39,459 nt of DNA, from positions 1 through 39,459 of the forward strand of contig NZ_SLZN01000025.1 of the NCBI RefSeq assembly GCF_004346035.1. Reading direction: 5' to 3'. The stretch is from Acidomonas methanolica. Lineage in GTDB: Bacteria; Pseudomonadota; Alphaproteobacteria; Acetobacterales; Acetobacteraceae. Below the pieces are notes generated by a model. The model was not told where the DNA came from, made no database searches, and saw nothing but the letters and a program-made list of their open reading frames with translations. Numbering within the stretch: position 1 is the stretch's first letter; every line of letters begins with the position of its first letter. Shown in pieces: positions 22,634 to 32,008 of this stretch. The position numbers and the translations under genes are program-made.

Positions 22634-24087
22634 GTGCGCACCGGATCGATCTGGAGGAAAACCCCCATCAGCGCCGTGACGCCGGGAGCGGTCCAGGTCA
22701 GTCTGTAAACGCGATCACGGGCCAGCCCGAGCCGCCAGATGCTCGGCCAGGTGTTGCCCGAGGTGCCGAGCGTGAGCGTCTGCGCGCTCACGAAGCTCTG
22801 TCCCCGGTCATCGCTCCAATCGACGCTGACCGTCTGTCCCCCTCCGCACTGCATGTCGAGCATGAGTTGACGATGGATCGCCCGCTGGCCGTTGGTCAGC
22901 AGATGCGGGAACGACCTCTGCCGCTTGATCGGCGTCCCGGCGTCATCGTAGGCGTCCAGAGACACCTGATAGATCGCGCCATTCTCGTAATCCCCGGCCC
23001 AGATCGACCCGTATGCCTGCGCGTAGCACCACGGCCGGATTTGCGCCTCGTTGCCGTTGCTATCGAGCGCGCACCGCTCATGCCAGAGTTTTGTCGAGGC
23101 ATCATAGACCCATGATGACGATTGCCCCGGGATGGTGAGCACGTAGAAAACATGGCCGTCCTGTTGATAAACGGACGCGGCGGCTCCCGACAGGTCTCCC
23201 ATGTCCTGCAATGCGCCGTCCACAGGGAACGTGGAGACGGGGGTCGCCGTGGTCAACTGGCCGAGAAATACCCGGGAGTAGCCGCTCCGGTCGCGCCCGA
23301 GCCACATAATGCCGCCATTCGGGGTCGCCTCCGTCGTAGGCAGCGTGCAGATGGTGAACGGCGAAATGCAGCCGCTCTCCACCGTTACCCCCTCGACGCG
23401 CTGGAAGGGGAAATCCGACGCGCCCGAGTCATACCAGAATTCGACCTGATTCCGCCCGAATAGCCAGATATATTGTCCGAGCACCGCAAGCCCTACGATG
23501 GTGGAAAGGCTTGTCGTGTCGCTGGCGACATAGAGGCTGTCGAATGGCGTGGCGCTCTCGTCCGAAAACTGCGCCGGGCTCGTATACCAGTTCGTCGTAT
23601 CCGGGTTCACGAACAGGAAAAACGTGTCCAGAATGGCGATGGTGGGGGAGCCATACCATGCAGCGTCGCTAAGCTCCGTCAGTGTGCCGTAGCTGCCATC
23701 TCCTGGCTCGGCAGGTATTGTGCAATACCAGCCGCGCTTGCTGTTGCCGTCCACCACGAAGAGGGTCGTTCCGTTGTCGCACATGCGCACGACTGAGCCC
23801 GTGTCCGAGATCGCGCCAAGGAGTGTCGTGGCTCCATCGGACGCCACCAGGTAAAGCGCTCCCTTGCATGCGGCGAGCAGGTCGCCCTGTGTCGTCTGGT
23901 AGAGGCAGCGAATCGGCCCGGTCAGCGTCGCGCGCTGGATCAATCCGGGCGTCGGATAATAGGCGAACGCGATCGGCTCACCATCCCCCTGAGGCACCGG
24001 CTCCGCATAGAGATTCAGAACACGCTGGGCCGCCACGGAGACGGCCCGCGCGTCGTATGACCCTCCCGAGAGATTGATGCGCTGCAT
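22630..24087 (-). CDS. P22 gp10-like packaged-DNA stabilisation/tail protein
   Basis: 485 residues. It begins QRINLSGGSYDARAVSVAAQ then RVLNLYAEPVP, the usual opening of P22 gp10-type head-completion proteins that attach to the tail connector and close the head after packaging. It continues as repeated beta-propeller-like segments (LLAACKGALYLVASDG, TTLFVVDGNSKRGWYC, YIWLFGRNQVEFWYDSG). Start ATG 24087 overlaps the previous stop; a GTG one codon earlier is possible. Its order directly after the gp4-like gene matches P22-type gene maps. Confidence 0.78.
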   Translation of the reverse strand: MQRINLSGGSYDARAVSVAAQRVLNLYAEPVPQGDGEPIAFAYYPTPGLIQRATLTGPIRCLYQTTQGDLLAACKGALYLVASDGATTLLGAISDTGSVVRMCDNGTTLFVVDGNSKRGWYCTIPAEPGDGSYGTLTELSDAAWYGSPTIAILDTFFLFVNPDTTNWYTSPAQFSDESATPFDSLYVASDTTSLSTIVGLAVLGQYIWLFGRNQVEFWYDSGASDFPFQRVEGVTVESGCISPFTICTLPTTEATPNGGIMWLGRDRSGYSRVFLGQLTTATPVSTFPVDGALQDMGDLSGAAASVYQQDGHVFYVLTIPGQSSSWVYDASTKLWHERCALDSNGNEAQIRPWCYAQAYGSIWAGDYENGAIYQVSLDAYDDAGTPIKRQRSFPHLLTNGQRAIHRQLMLDMQCGGGQTVSVDWSDDRGQSFVSAQTLTLGTSGNTWPSIWRLGLARDRVYRLTWTAPGVTALMGVFLQIDPVRT

Positions 24088-25013
24088 CACAGTCTCTGCC
24101 GTTCCAGGCCCGGCCAGTAGAACGGATTATTGAGCGGCGTGAGGACGGCAGGCATTCCAAGCGTGGGAACCTGCACGTTGGCATTGCGAATCGTGGAGAG
24201 GGCTGCCTTTGCACAGGCCACCACGGTAGGGCTCGCCTCCTGACCGTATGAAGGTGCAAGCCGCGCGGCCAGCGTCCACATGATCGCGTCCCAATACTCC
24301 GGGGGAAGGTTTACCACGCTGGCAATCGTCAGATTGGCCGCCAGAGGCTCATGATAGAGAATGTGGAGTTCCCAACGCCCCGCGCCCGGAATGGGCCAAG
24401 GGCGCAGTTCGCCGGCCGGGTAGGCTGGGTTATAATGCGCCATGCTCGGCCACGTGCTCAGCGCCTTGAGCCCGAGATTCACATAATCCTCGTAGGAGGG
24501 AATCAGCGTGAGGGGGTAATCTATGGGTTGCAGTCCCTGGTCGAGGCCATCTGAACCGATGTCGAAATCAGTGGAAAAGAACGCGGGGGAAAAATCGCCG
24601 AGATAAGCGCCCCCCGCAGGGACGACACGCCCCACGAGGTAGTCCACGGCCGGGAAATCTCCCGCCGCGAAATCCCCCGCGACGGTGTAGGTGCCTCCGG
24701 GCAGCAGGCGCGCATAGGCCGCTTCGATCTGTGCCGGGCGCACGGGCGCGTTGAAATCGCAACCGGGCCCCACATAATAGACGGACTGCCCGTCAGCCTG
24801 GCAGGTGCGATCCACCAGATTCGGAACGAGCCAGCGTTTGCGCTGCCACTGCGCCAGCAGCATATTGATCTGCATCACGCCGTCGAACAGGTCCGCATGG
24901 TTGGCAGTCGTCCCCATTGCTCCCACGCCGATCTGCCGCAGCGCCATATTGACGAGGTCGGTGACGCGATAACCCTGGACAGGATCGGGAGCGCCGCTAA
25001 TGCTTCCTGACAT
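24087..25013 (-). CDS. P22 gp4-like tail accessory factor
   Basis: 308 residues. VTDLVNMALRQIGVGAMGTT followed by INMLLAQWQRKRWLVPNLVD is the helical N-terminus of gp4-like adaptor proteins that bind the portal after DNA packaging. The middle is inserted beta structure (GGTYTVAGDFAAGDFPAVDY), and IPSYEDYVNLGLKAL with the PPEYWDAIMWTLAARLAPSYG helix complete the fold. It lies between coat and gp10-like genes as in P22-type phages. In P22, gp4 also has muramidase activity; whether this one does cannot be seen. Confidence 0.76.
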   Translation of the reverse strand: MSGSISGAPDPVQGYRVTDLVNMALRQIGVGAMGTTANHADLFDGVMQINMLLAQWQRKRWLVPNLVDRTCQADGQSVYYVGPGCDFNAPVRPAQIEAAYARLLPGGTYTVAGDFAAGDFPAVDYLVGRVVPAGGAYLGDFSPAFFSTDFDIGSDGLDQGLQPIDYPLTLIPSYEDYVNLGLKALSTWPSMAHYNPAYPAGELRPWPIPGAGRWELHILYHEPLAANLTIASVVNLPPEYWDAIMWTLAARLAPSYGQEASPTVVACAKAALSTIRNANVQVPTLGMPAVLTPLNNPFYWPGLERQRL

Positions 25014-25185
25014 TCGGTGGACGGCCCTTTCGACGCGTTACGGGCATTTGTGGCGCTTCCGGAGCGGGCGGCGCCGGGAGGGCCGCGAAGCGCGCTTTCA
25101 CACGCGCTTCCTGCTCTGCGTCCCGGACGGTTACCGTTGTGTAGCCGTCGGGAGCGCGGAGGGTGCGCGGATACCGGCTGATCAC
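24997..25185 (-). CDS. Small hypothetical protein between coat and tail-accessory genes
   Basis: 62 residues, GTG 25185 overlapping the coat stop (GTGA). The N-terminal strand-like DGYTTVTVRDAEQEARVKAR is followed by a Pro/Ala linker and a basic tail (VTRRKGRPPNVRKH) with an AT-hook-like KGRPP. It could bind DNA or the head interior. It overlaps the next gene by 17 bp. Real gene favoured by tight coupling. Confidence 0.55.
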   Translation of the reverse strand: MISRYPRTLRAPDGYTTVTVRDAEQEARVKARFAALPAPPAPEAPQMPVTRRKGRPPNVRKH

Positions 25186-26459
25186 TCAACCAGTTCCGGC
25201 ACGATGACCGCCCAGTCGGGGCGCAGCATGCCGAGGCCGTAGAGCACGTCGAGCCGCGTGGCCCTCGTGTCATCAGACCCGTTGTAATAGGTGAGCGTCC
25301 GGAGGCTGACGCCGTCCAGAGAGGCGCGGCCGCAGTCCACCACGCCGCGATCGACCATTTCCAGATCGACAGTGGCGAGGGTCATTGCCCTTTTGGAATA
25401 GAGCATGTTGCGCCGGATGACGGACCCGGCGGGAGCTACCAGCTTGACAACCGCCCCTGCCGCCGGAGCGGAGTCCACCGTCTGATAAGGCACCGCACTC
25501 CCATTTGCAGGAGGAATGATCGCGGGAGAGATCGGAATGGAGGTAGCCCCGGATGCGCAATCCGCCAGCACCACGAACTGCTGCAAAATGTGCAGCGAGT
25601 TTTTGTTGATGCGGTTCACGCGATTGACGCCCGCAATGGTGATCACGTCCCCCGCATTCAGCGTGCCATTGATCGCGGAAACAGTCAGTACCGAGGAATG
25701 CGGCGACGCGCTGGACGAGATCGTACTGACCGGCGCGCCGTTGGGCGTGTAGTTGCCATACGCGCCCGTCGCCGTCGCCGTGCTGTCGTAGGAGCCGGTC
25801 TGGCTGATAGCCACAGTCTGGTCCTGCATCCACCCCTGCACGCCCAGGATTTTCGAGCCCATCTGCCCATCGATCGTCTGCCGCGAGACTCGATCCGTCG
25901 GATTGAACATCCCCATCATGCCCGCCACGGTGTTCGCGTCGGTCATCGGGTCAAGCACAGCGTAGCGGTCGCCCAACGGCGCGTTGCAGGCGGTCAGGAC
26001 CGCCTTGGCCTGCAACCACGTCTGGGAGGACGGCGCGATGAGGTTGCCGGATTCGTCGGTGTTGAGCACCATGTTGGACGCCTGGAGGGCAAGCGTCATG
26101 GCGTCGGACGCCACCTGTCCTACCAGCGCGTTCACGGCGGGAGCAATGTAGCGCGCCGAGAAGTCATCCATATTCAGCGTCCGCTCCTGCGTGCTGAACG
26201 ACATCGGGACGTTTTTCCGGTAGTTGATCACCAGCGGGATAGAACGTTCCGCAGTGGCCTCGGGATTCACGGTCGGACCGTCCTGAACGACATAGTCATT
26301 CGGGAGGCGAACATTGATCGTCGCGCCGATTTTCGCGCCTGCGCGCGCGAACTGGTCCTGATATTCGCGGGAAACATTCTGGATGAAATCGTTGGTGTTT
26401 CGACGGAGCATGAGTGCTTCGCGCGTGATCATGCTGTTATTGATAAGGTTGTTTGACAC
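25182..26459 (-). CDS. Major capsid (coat) protein, P22 gp5-like
   Basis: 425 residues. NNLINNSMITREALMLRRNT followed by DFIQNVSREYQDQF is the N-terminal arm of P22-type coat proteins. GATINVRLPNDYVVQDGPTV, SFSTQERTLNMDDFSARYIA and KAVLTACNAPLGDRYAVLDP follow the HK97-fold order. An inserted Ig-like/telokin-like domain probably covers about residues 215-350 (SASPHSSVLTVSAINGTLNA, GDVITIAGVNRVNR). GTG 26459 is chosen because it gives the normal start of the family; GTG 26477 adds 6 residues. It is preceded by the scaffold gene and a hairpin-rich leader. Confidence 0.85.
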   Translation of the reverse strand: MSNNLINNSMITREALMLRRNTNDFIQNVSREYQDQFARAGAKIGATINVRLPNDYVVQDGPTVNPEATAERSIPLVINYRKNVPMSFSTQERTLNMDDFSARYIAPAVNALVGQVASDAMTLALQASNMVLNTDESGNLIAPSSQTWLQAKAVLTACNAPLGDRYAVLDPMTDANTVAGMMGMFNPTDRVSRQTIDGQMGSKILGVQGWMQDQTVAISQTGSYDSTATATGAYGNYTPNGAPVSTISSSASPHSSVLTVSAINGTLNAGDVITIAGVNRVNRINKNSLHILQQFVVLADCASGATSIPISPAIIPPANGSAVPYQTVDSAPAAGAVVKLVAPAGSVIRRNMLYSKRAMTLATVDLEMVDRGVVDCGRASLDGVSLRTLTYYNGSDDTRATRLDVLYGLGMLRPDWAVIVPELVE

Positions 26460-26609
26460 TGTGGGGGTTTCTTTCACGCATGGCGCATATGCGCCTCGTG
26501 TCCCGCCCTCGCTGGCAGAGCGTGCGCCGGTTACGACCGGAAACCCCCGTGGTGTCGCCCGTCAGCGCGCCGGATAGCCCCGGCGAGGCGCAGCTTTAGA
26601 GCCCTGCGG
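26460..26609 (-). promoter_or_regulatory. Hairpin-rich leader between scaffold and coat genes
   Basis: Three perfect inverted repeats stand in 150 bp: CGCCGG/CCGGCG (26568-26573 with 26580-26585), CCGGT/ACCGG (26527-26531 with 26536-26540) and the palindrome GGCGCATATGCGCC (26482-26495). In the leftward mRNA they form successive hairpins ahead of the coat start. Possible roles are RNA processing, attenuation of upstream mRNA or translation control. Confidence 0.4.
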
Positions 26610-27467
26610 CTATTTTTTCGACCGGAGCCGGATATATTCCTCCGGGCTCAGATCAGGATCGTATATCGAACGGCTGGACACCGTCCGGGTCGAGCCACCC
26701 GTTGCGGCCACGGGAGGAGGCGCCTTTGACACCTGCGGCGCGGGAGACGCCGGGGCGTTTGGCGTGGAAGCCACACTGGGAGGTGTCAGCTTCGTGGCGA
26801 ACTTCTCCAGCAACGCCAACTGCCTGCGCTCCGGAGCGGAAAATAGTTCTGACGCGGCGTCAGGGTCGTGCGCGAGAGCATAATACACTTCGCCACTATT
26901 CGGCAACTCCGATATATCGCGTATAATCTGCTGGTGTTGCCTATTACCGAAATCGAGCCCCGCATAGGCCGCAAGCGCCTGCGTAGCGGTTCCGATAGCA
27001 CCTTCGCCGTGCTTTGCCGCCAGAGAATCCGCCACGCGCCGCGTCACTATACCGAACTCGGCCTGCTCTCGCTGCTCCGCCATGCGCCGCTCGGCGGCCG
27101 CGCGTTCCTCAGCGCGCACCTGCGCGACAGTGGGTTCCGGCTCTACCTCCCGCTCCCCTCGCGCTACAGCCAGCGCGCGTCGGAGGTTCTCATTCTCCTC
27201 CTTGGCGCGGGATGCCTCCTCCTCAGCCTCACGGCGATGACGCGTGAGCACGTCGATGCGCTTGAGGAGCCCTGCCGGAACTTTCGGGGCTCCCGGCGTC
27301 TTTGGCGCTTCTTCCGGTGCCGGATTTGATGTCGCGGACTCTCCGCCGTCCGGATCGGGCGCGGGAGGAGTGGCAGTCTCACTGCCAAATGCTACCCCGC
27401 CGAAGCGATCGGCAGGCGCATCGTCGGAGGGCGCGAGAGGAGGGGCGGCTTCGATAGTTTCGCTCAT
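26610..27467 (-). CDS. Scaffold protein, P22 gp8-like
   Basis: 285 residues. A disordered Pro/Ala/Asp-rich start (PPLAPSDDAPADRF) is followed by a long charged coiled coil (KRIDVLTRHRREAEEEASRA, EERAAAERRMAEQREQAEFG) and a basic tail (LSPEEYIRLRSKK) that in P22-type scaffolds binds the coat. It is encoded between portal and coat, as expected for the protein that templates procapsid assembly and then leaves. ATG 27467 overlaps the portal stop (ATGA). Confidence 0.8.
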   Translation of the reverse strand: MSETIEAAPPLAPSDDAPADRFGGVAFGSETATPPAPDPDGGESATSNPAPEEAPKTPGAPKVPAGLLKRIDVLTRHRREAEEEASRAKEENENLRRALAVARGEREVEPEPTVAQVRAEERAAAERRMAEQREQAEFGIVTRRVADSLAAKHGEGAIGTATQALAAYAGLDFGNRQHQQIIRDISELPNSGEVYYALAHDPDAASELFSAPERRQLALLEKFATKLTPPSVASTPNAPASPAPQVSKAPPPVAATGGSTRTVSSRSIYDPDLSPEEYIRLRSKK

Positions 27468-29692
27468 GAGTCGATGGCTCCAATGACGGGGTTGGGGGCG
27501 TGGATTTCGCCGCCAGGCGGGTTGTCGCTCGGGAGGCGGCGGATTTCGCCTGGCGCGCTGGGGGGAACGGGCGCGTTCGGGGTGCCCTGCTCGGCGAGGA
27601 TTTGGCGGATCAGGTTTTCGAGCACAGGCTTGAGGCTCTCGGGCGCGATGGAGCCGATCGCCGCCATCTCGTCCGTTTGCTGCTGGCGCCGCTTAGTATC
27701 TTGATCCATCAGGTCCATGACCGCATCATGACGCTGCTTGCTGGCACGCAGGCCGATATCGGCCTGCTTGTCCCTTATCTGCTGCTGCAATTGCGCAATC
27801 GTCGCCTGCGCCTGCTGCAACTGCTGCTGGGCCAGCGCAAGACGTGGATCATCGGACGCAGGCTTGAGGCGGTCGGCAATTTCGTCCGCCAGCGGGAAGT
27901 CCGCCGCCTTGAACACCAGATCGCCAATCTGCCCCATGAGCGCAGGGGCGGCCTGCAATACCTGCGTCAGCGCCGCGAACGCCTCCTGCCGCTGCGTGGC
28001 ATACGCAGGTCCCACGTCCGGCTCTACGTCATACCGCCCGACAGTCGGATTGACGGCGAGGATGGCCCCCTGAATCTCAAGCTGTTCCTCCTCGCTGAGC
28101 CCGGCCGGAGGCTGCGCGTCACCAGGGAGCGCGATTTTCGTGGCCGTTGGCAACCGAGGATCGAGCACGGCCTGAGACTGCTGCCCGTCCACTCCGATCA
28201 CCTGCAATGCGCGCTGCGTGTCGTAGAGCGCCGGGAGAGCCCCGATCAGGAGGCGGCCGATATAGCGGAGCGCCATCCCCTGATTGTCGGTATAATGGTA
28301 ATTCGCCGTGTCGCTCTGGCGTTGGCGCTGGTTGATCGCAACGCCGGAGCGTTCGTTGCCGGGAGCCCCCATCTCCGCCTGATACTGGCCCGTGACCATC
28401 TGCATCCACTGATCAGCGGACTGCATGCCCTGCAAATGTCCGGTTGATCCGGTCGGCGGCTCGACGCGCGTTGGTGGAGCGATCGGCGCGCCGTCATCGT
28501 CCACATCGTTATAGGGCAAAAATGCGGCATTGCTGACATTGGCGTTCGCCCATTCGTTTTCGAGGCTCTCGAACGCGCGAGCAGGTCCAACCCATGGCGC
28601 TTTGGTTTGGAGCGCCACGCTCTCCACAAACGCGGACGCGGTGTAGTTGAACATGCGCTGTGCATCGACCAGCGAGCGCACGAGCCCCTTTCGGTCGAGC
28701 CGCCCTTCTATCACCGTCTCGATGCCGATCCATGGAACGAGCGGGATCAGTTTGAATACCGTAGGGCCGGAGGAGATAACACGATCACCCGCGATCAGGA
28801 AAAACTCCACCTCCTGATCCGTTACAGGACGCGAGGGCGCTTTCAATGCGCGGCACAGTTCGCGCTGCTCATCCGACATCTCGCTCTCGCGCGTGGGTTG
28901 CGGCGCCATCCCCAAAGCAGTCGATCCCGGAAACAGCCACAGCCTGTCCTTTTTCTCGCTGCGGCGATAGTACCGAAAAACGCGCACGATATCCCGCTCC
29001 TGCTCGGGCCCGCGATCGTGCTGATTGTCCGCCGCGATCGAGAGCGGCGCCCCGTGAATGTCGTCATTGCCAGGATAAAGACGATCGAACTCGGCGCGGT
29101 CCATCTCCTCACAGATCATCGCCCATGTCTGGTCCGAGTGGTCGGGCTCCGTCGTATTAGGGTCCGCATAGACGGAAAGCGGGTTAGAGACGGCGTTGAT
29201 GAAAAAATCCTGGTCGAACGTGTCCACTCCCGGAATGTAATCCGTGGTAATATGCACCCACCCGAGGCCTTGCCGAACCTGCCCCTGGATAGCGCAATTA
29301 TAGGCATTCTGCTGAGCGTTGGACTGGCATTCGATGTGCCTTACAACCCCCTCAATCACCTCTGCGGCTTTGGCCGTGGCACCGAATCCTACCGCGTTGA
29401 CCTTGATGCCCATCTGGGTCTGCCGCGCCTGGTTCTCCACCTGGAACACATGCTGGGCCGTCTTGTTGATCGTGAGGCATGGGCGCGGCGAACCGCCGAA
29501 CGTGCCCACCCGAGCCTGATAAACGGCATCGTCCCATTGGCCGTGATTATATGCGTCCGCATGGAAAAAGCGCAGGTCATCCAGCGCGCGCCTGCGCCAT
29601 GCCGCCTCATAATCCTGCGCGGCGGTGAACCGCTCCTTCACTTCGCGGATGATATCGGCATCTGTTTCTTTTGGAGATTCATTCATAGGCAT
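27464..29692 (-). CDS. Portal protein, P22 gp1-like
   Basis: 742 residues, the size of P22-type portals. The signature start is FTAAQDYEAAWRRRALDDLR followed by FFHADAYNHGQWDD, and CLTINKTAQHVFQVENQARQ is a conserved core helix. GVAINQRQRQSDTANYHYTD with RYIGRLLIGALPALYDTQR forms the clip/wing region. The C-terminus is a long Gln-rich helix (LALAQQQLQQAQATIAQLQQ), the expected barrel. It forms the dodecameric DNA channel and docking site of the terminase. ATG 29692 or 29686. Confidence 0.88.
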   Translation of the reverse strand: MPMNESPKETDADIIREVKERFTAAQDYEAAWRRRALDDLRFFHADAYNHGQWDDAVYQARVGTFGGSPRPCLTINKTAQHVFQVENQARQTQMGIKVNAVGFGATAKAAEVIEGVVRHIECQSNAQQNAYNCAIQGQVRQGLGWVHITTDYIPGVDTFDQDFFINAVSNPLSVYADPNTTEPDHSDQTWAMICEEMDRAEFDRLYPGNDDIHGAPLSIAADNQHDRGPEQERDIVRVFRYYRRSEKKDRLWLFPGSTALGMAPQPTRESEMSDEQRELCRALKAPSRPVTDQEVEFFLIAGDRVISSGPTVFKLIPLVPWIGIETVIEGRLDRKGLVRSLVDAQRMFNYTASAFVESVALQTKAPWVGPARAFESLENEWANANVSNAAFLPYNDVDDDGAPIAPPTRVEPPTGSTGHLQGMQSADQWMQMVTGQYQAEMGAPGNERSGVAINQRQRQSDTANYHYTDNQGMALRYIGRLLIGALPALYDTQRALQVIGVDGQQSQAVLDPRLPTATKIALPGDAQPPAGLSEEEQLEIQGAILAVNPTVGRYDVEPDVGPAYATQRQEAFAALTQVLQAAPALMGQIGDLVFKAADFPLADEIADRLKPASDDPRLALAQQQLQQAQATIAQLQQQIRDKQADIGLRASKQRHDAVMDLMDQDTKRRQQQTDEMAAIGSIAPESLKPVLENLIRQILAEQGTPNAPVPPSAPGEIRRLPSDNPPGGEIHAPNPVIGAIDS

Positions 29693-29742
29693 AACCTATA
29701 ACAAATGCCAGGTGCAGCGTACAGAAAAATCAACATCGCCCG

Positions 29743-31020
29743 TCATGCCCCCATCCATCCGCTCGCGGCGCCCACGAACTGAGGGCGCGGGACGGTCTTC
29801 TGAGGCGGCTTGGGGCGAGGATCATTGATGGCCACGGCCAGTTGCCGGAACGCATCCGCGCCGTGGGACGCGTCGTCATGCAGCGGCTTTTTGCTGAACT
29901 GGCCGGTTTGTTGATCGACATCATAGCGATAGCGGCGCAGAGAATTGAGGCCATCAGCACATTTCTGCTCGTCGAACCAGATGCGAGGGAATAGTGCGCG
30001 CGCCGCGCTGATCCCGGCGGCGACAGGAAGTTGCGGGAGCACCGTCACGGGCATGTTGCGACTTCGAAGCTGCGCCGCGATCGTCTTTCCTGCGGCCGAC
30101 AATTGGCCTTGGTTGGCGTCGTGAGGGAGAAAATGGCGCTCATATTGGTAGCCTCGGCGCTCCAACACCCCGACATAATGGTCTAATCCCTCCATCCGCA
30201 TCTGATAGAAATCGATCGCCCGGATATCGAAGCCGATTTTCTGCCAGAACCAGATGGAGGTCATATCGCTCCACCCCAAATCCCACGCCGTAAAAACGGG
30301 CACCCACGGATCATGCTCCACCCGGCAGATGCGCCCCTCGTCTGTGGCCTGCCGAATTTCGCCGGCGTAGATCGCCCCCTCAAGAACCTGGCGCGGGTTG
30401 CCTTGCCACACGTTCAGCCACGCGTCGTAATCAGTTGCCTTCAATTGCTCCATTTCTTCTCGCAGCACTGCAGGAAAGAAGGGATTCTGGTCCCAGTTCA
30501 CTTTCCGAACGATGGCGTTTCGCGGCGCGCTGAGAACGAACCGGCGATATACCTCGTCCTCGGCTAGTTCCGGGTTGAAGCCGAGCCATATTTCAGATCC
30601 CTCCTTCCGGATGGTGGGAATCAGAACATCGAGACTTCCCTTTGTGATTGTCTGCGCCTCCTCGACCCAGCAGCGATCGACGCCCTCGATTGATTTTATC
30701 GACGCGATATTGTGACGCAGTCCGGCAAAAATGAATTCAGTGCCGTTCCGCCCAACAATCGTTGTGTTCTGCACCGTGTAGAAATCGGCCAGCGCAGCAT
30801 GCCGCGCGATGTGGTCAGCCAGAAGCGAATGAACAGAGTCGGCAATCGATTTCTGAAACTCTCTCGCGCACAAAACGCGCAACGGCTTTTCCGCGCCCTG
30901 GATGAGAAGCGCCAGCGCCATTCCCCACGACTTGCCTGATCCTCGGCCCCCATACGCCACCTTGTAACGCGCGGGCTCGAACAGGAACGCGAGACTTTCC
31001 GGGAACTGGATATCATTCAT
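29743..31020 (-). CDS. Terminase large subunit
   Basis: 425 residues. The ATPase domain carries YGGRGSGKSWG (Walker A, about 24-31) and RCWVEEAQTI (Walker B with catalytic Glu, about 117-123). The nuclease domain has TAWDLGWSDMTSIWF (first metal-binding Asp) and ends with SHGADAFRQLAVAI. It packages DNA into the procapsid and cuts it. Together with a P22-type portal, a headful mechanism is plausible but not shown. It overlaps the small-subunit gene by 8 bp and lies 50 bp before the portal gene. Confidence 0.92.
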   Translation of the reverse strand: MNDIQFPESLAFLFEPARYKVAYGGRGSGKSWGMALALLIQGAEKPLRVLCAREFQKSIADSVHSLLADHIARHAALADFYTVQNTTIVGRNGTEFIFAGLRHNIASIKSIEGVDRCWVEEAQTITKGSLDVLIPTIRKEGSEIWLGFNPELAEDEVYRRFVLSAPRNAIVRKVNWDQNPFFPAVLREEMEQLKATDYDAWLNVWQGNPRQVLEGAIYAGEIRQATDEGRICRVEHDPWVPVFTAWDLGWSDMTSIWFWQKIGFDIRAIDFYQMRMEGLDHYVGVLERRGYQYERHFLPHDANQGQLSAAGKTIAAQLRSRNMPVTVLPQLPVAAGISAARALFPRIWFDEQKCADGLNSLRRYRYDVDQQTGQFSKKPLHDDASHGADAFRQLAVAINDPRPKPPQKTVPRPQFVGAASGWMGA

Positions 31021-31339
31021 GCGGGCGCACCACGGTCACGACGAGGCCAACGGGAACTCCTCCCTCCCCCGATATCTGAACCGTCTCTTTCGCCTTGCCC
31101 CACGCCCGATCCAGGAGGGCATTCGCGGCAGACACACGCGCGGCCTCGGGTGCCTTTTTATTGCCCGCTATTTCCGCCAACGCATCAATTGCGGCCATCG
31201 TGTGGGAGCGCGCGAGGCGGATAACGTCTTGTAGTTCGCGCGGCCTGCCACCCGGATTGCCGCTCTGCCCCTTAACAAAACCCTTCCCGGTAATGCCGCC
31301 CCCTTTATTCTTACGTTCAGGCAGATTGCTCTCAACCAC
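31013..31339 (-). CDS. Terminase small subunit-like protein (DUF5681 type)
   Basis: 108 residues from GTG 31339, which has a strong GGGGAGG site 7 bp upstream; ATG 31360 would place that site inside the coding sequence. The N-terminal NKGGGITGKGFVKGQSGNPG with GRPREL is the KGQSGNPGGRP motif of DUF5681 proteins, widely found directly ahead of large terminases. A helical part follows (ARSHTMAAIDALAEIAGNKK, RVSAANALLDRAWGKA). Likely recognises the phage DNA for packaging. Confidence 0.72.
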   Translation of the reverse strand: MVESNLPERKNKGGGITGKGFVKGQSGNPGGRPRELQDVIRLARSHTMAAIDALAEIAGNKKAPEAARVSAANALLDRAWGKAKETVQISGEGGVPVGLVVTVVRPHE

Positions 31340-31703
31340 GCGCGAACCTCCCCTTCGCATCGCGCTTCGGAAGCGGTGCGTCAGAAGCCGCTACAGGACA
31401 TTTTGACGTCTGTCCGCAGTCACCTAGCTGACCCACGTCCTGAACCCGCTCAGCACCCGGAAAAACGGCCTCTCCGTCGATCTGGCTTCTGAGGCGCGCC
31501 ACCTCGGCGCGAAGCCGGGCGTTCTCGGCGTTGACGGCGTCCATGGCCACCCTGAACTCGGGAGCGAGCGCCGCATCGGCCCGGAGCGCGTCACGCTCGG
31601 CGGCGGCACGCCCATACTGCCGCTCCCACCACCTGGCGCCCGTGGTGTCGCCGTAGAGCACCACGGCGCGGATTTTCCGGAGCCTGTCGATCACTGCGCG
31701 CAT
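31332..31703 (-). CDS. Hypothetical phage protein with coiled coil
   Basis: 123 residues. The start MRAVIDRLRKIRAVVLYGDT is followed by a coiled coil (MDAVNAENARLRAEVARLRS) and a disordered Cys-containing tail ending KRDAKGRFARG, a motif found at the C-terminus of many phage DNA-packaging-region proteins. ATG 31703 overlaps the preceding stop (ATGA). Function unknown. Confidence 0.6.
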   Translation of the reverse strand: MRAVIDRLRKIRAVVLYGDTTGARWWERQYGRAAAERDALRADAALAPEFRVAMDAVNAENARLRAEVARLRSQIDGEAVFPGAERVQDVGQLGDCGQTSKCPVAASDAPLPKRDAKGRFARG

Positions 31704-31942
31704 CACCACCCTCCCGCGATCGAGACGCCGACGCCGATGGTCAGCCAGACGGCGACCCAGGCGCAGACGAGGAGCACGAACGCGACGGTGCTGCTCTGCG
31801 GCACGGGCTCGCCCGGCTCGTCCTCGGGCTCGTCCTCCGCCCAGGACGCGGGGCCCGGCAGGAATGCGCTCTGGTCCACGCGCTCGCTCCACGGGCGAGG
31901 ATCGGTGTGCGCGGGGTTCTGGCTCACGTAGGGGGTGGTCAT
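31703..31942 (-). CDS. Small membrane protein
   Basis: 79 residues. A polar, acidic N-terminal half (NPAHTDPRPWSERVDQSAFL, EDEPEDEPGEP) precedes one membrane segment at the C-terminus (STVAFVLLVCAWVAVWLTIG). There is a GGAAG ribosome site before ATG 31942. It is translationally coupled to the coiled-coil protein. No family recognised. Confidence 0.58.
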   Translation of the reverse strand: MTTPYVSQNPAHTDPRPWSERVDQSAFLPGPASWAEDEPEDEPGEPVPQSSTVAFVLLVCAWVAVWLTIGVGVSIAGGW

Positions 31943-32008
31943 GGGCGGATTCTTCCATAGGCAGCCGGTGGAGTACAGCGGAAACGGTGGGAATGGGTGA
32001 GACGCGGA

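Noticed and set aside
25590-26456. A 288-codon open frame on the + strand
   Set aside because: Antisense to the coat gene. Arg/His-rich translation without recognisable motifs.
28607-29701. A 364-codon open frame on the + strand
   Set aside because: It lies wholly opposite the portal gene, has no family features, and is a consequence of high GC content.
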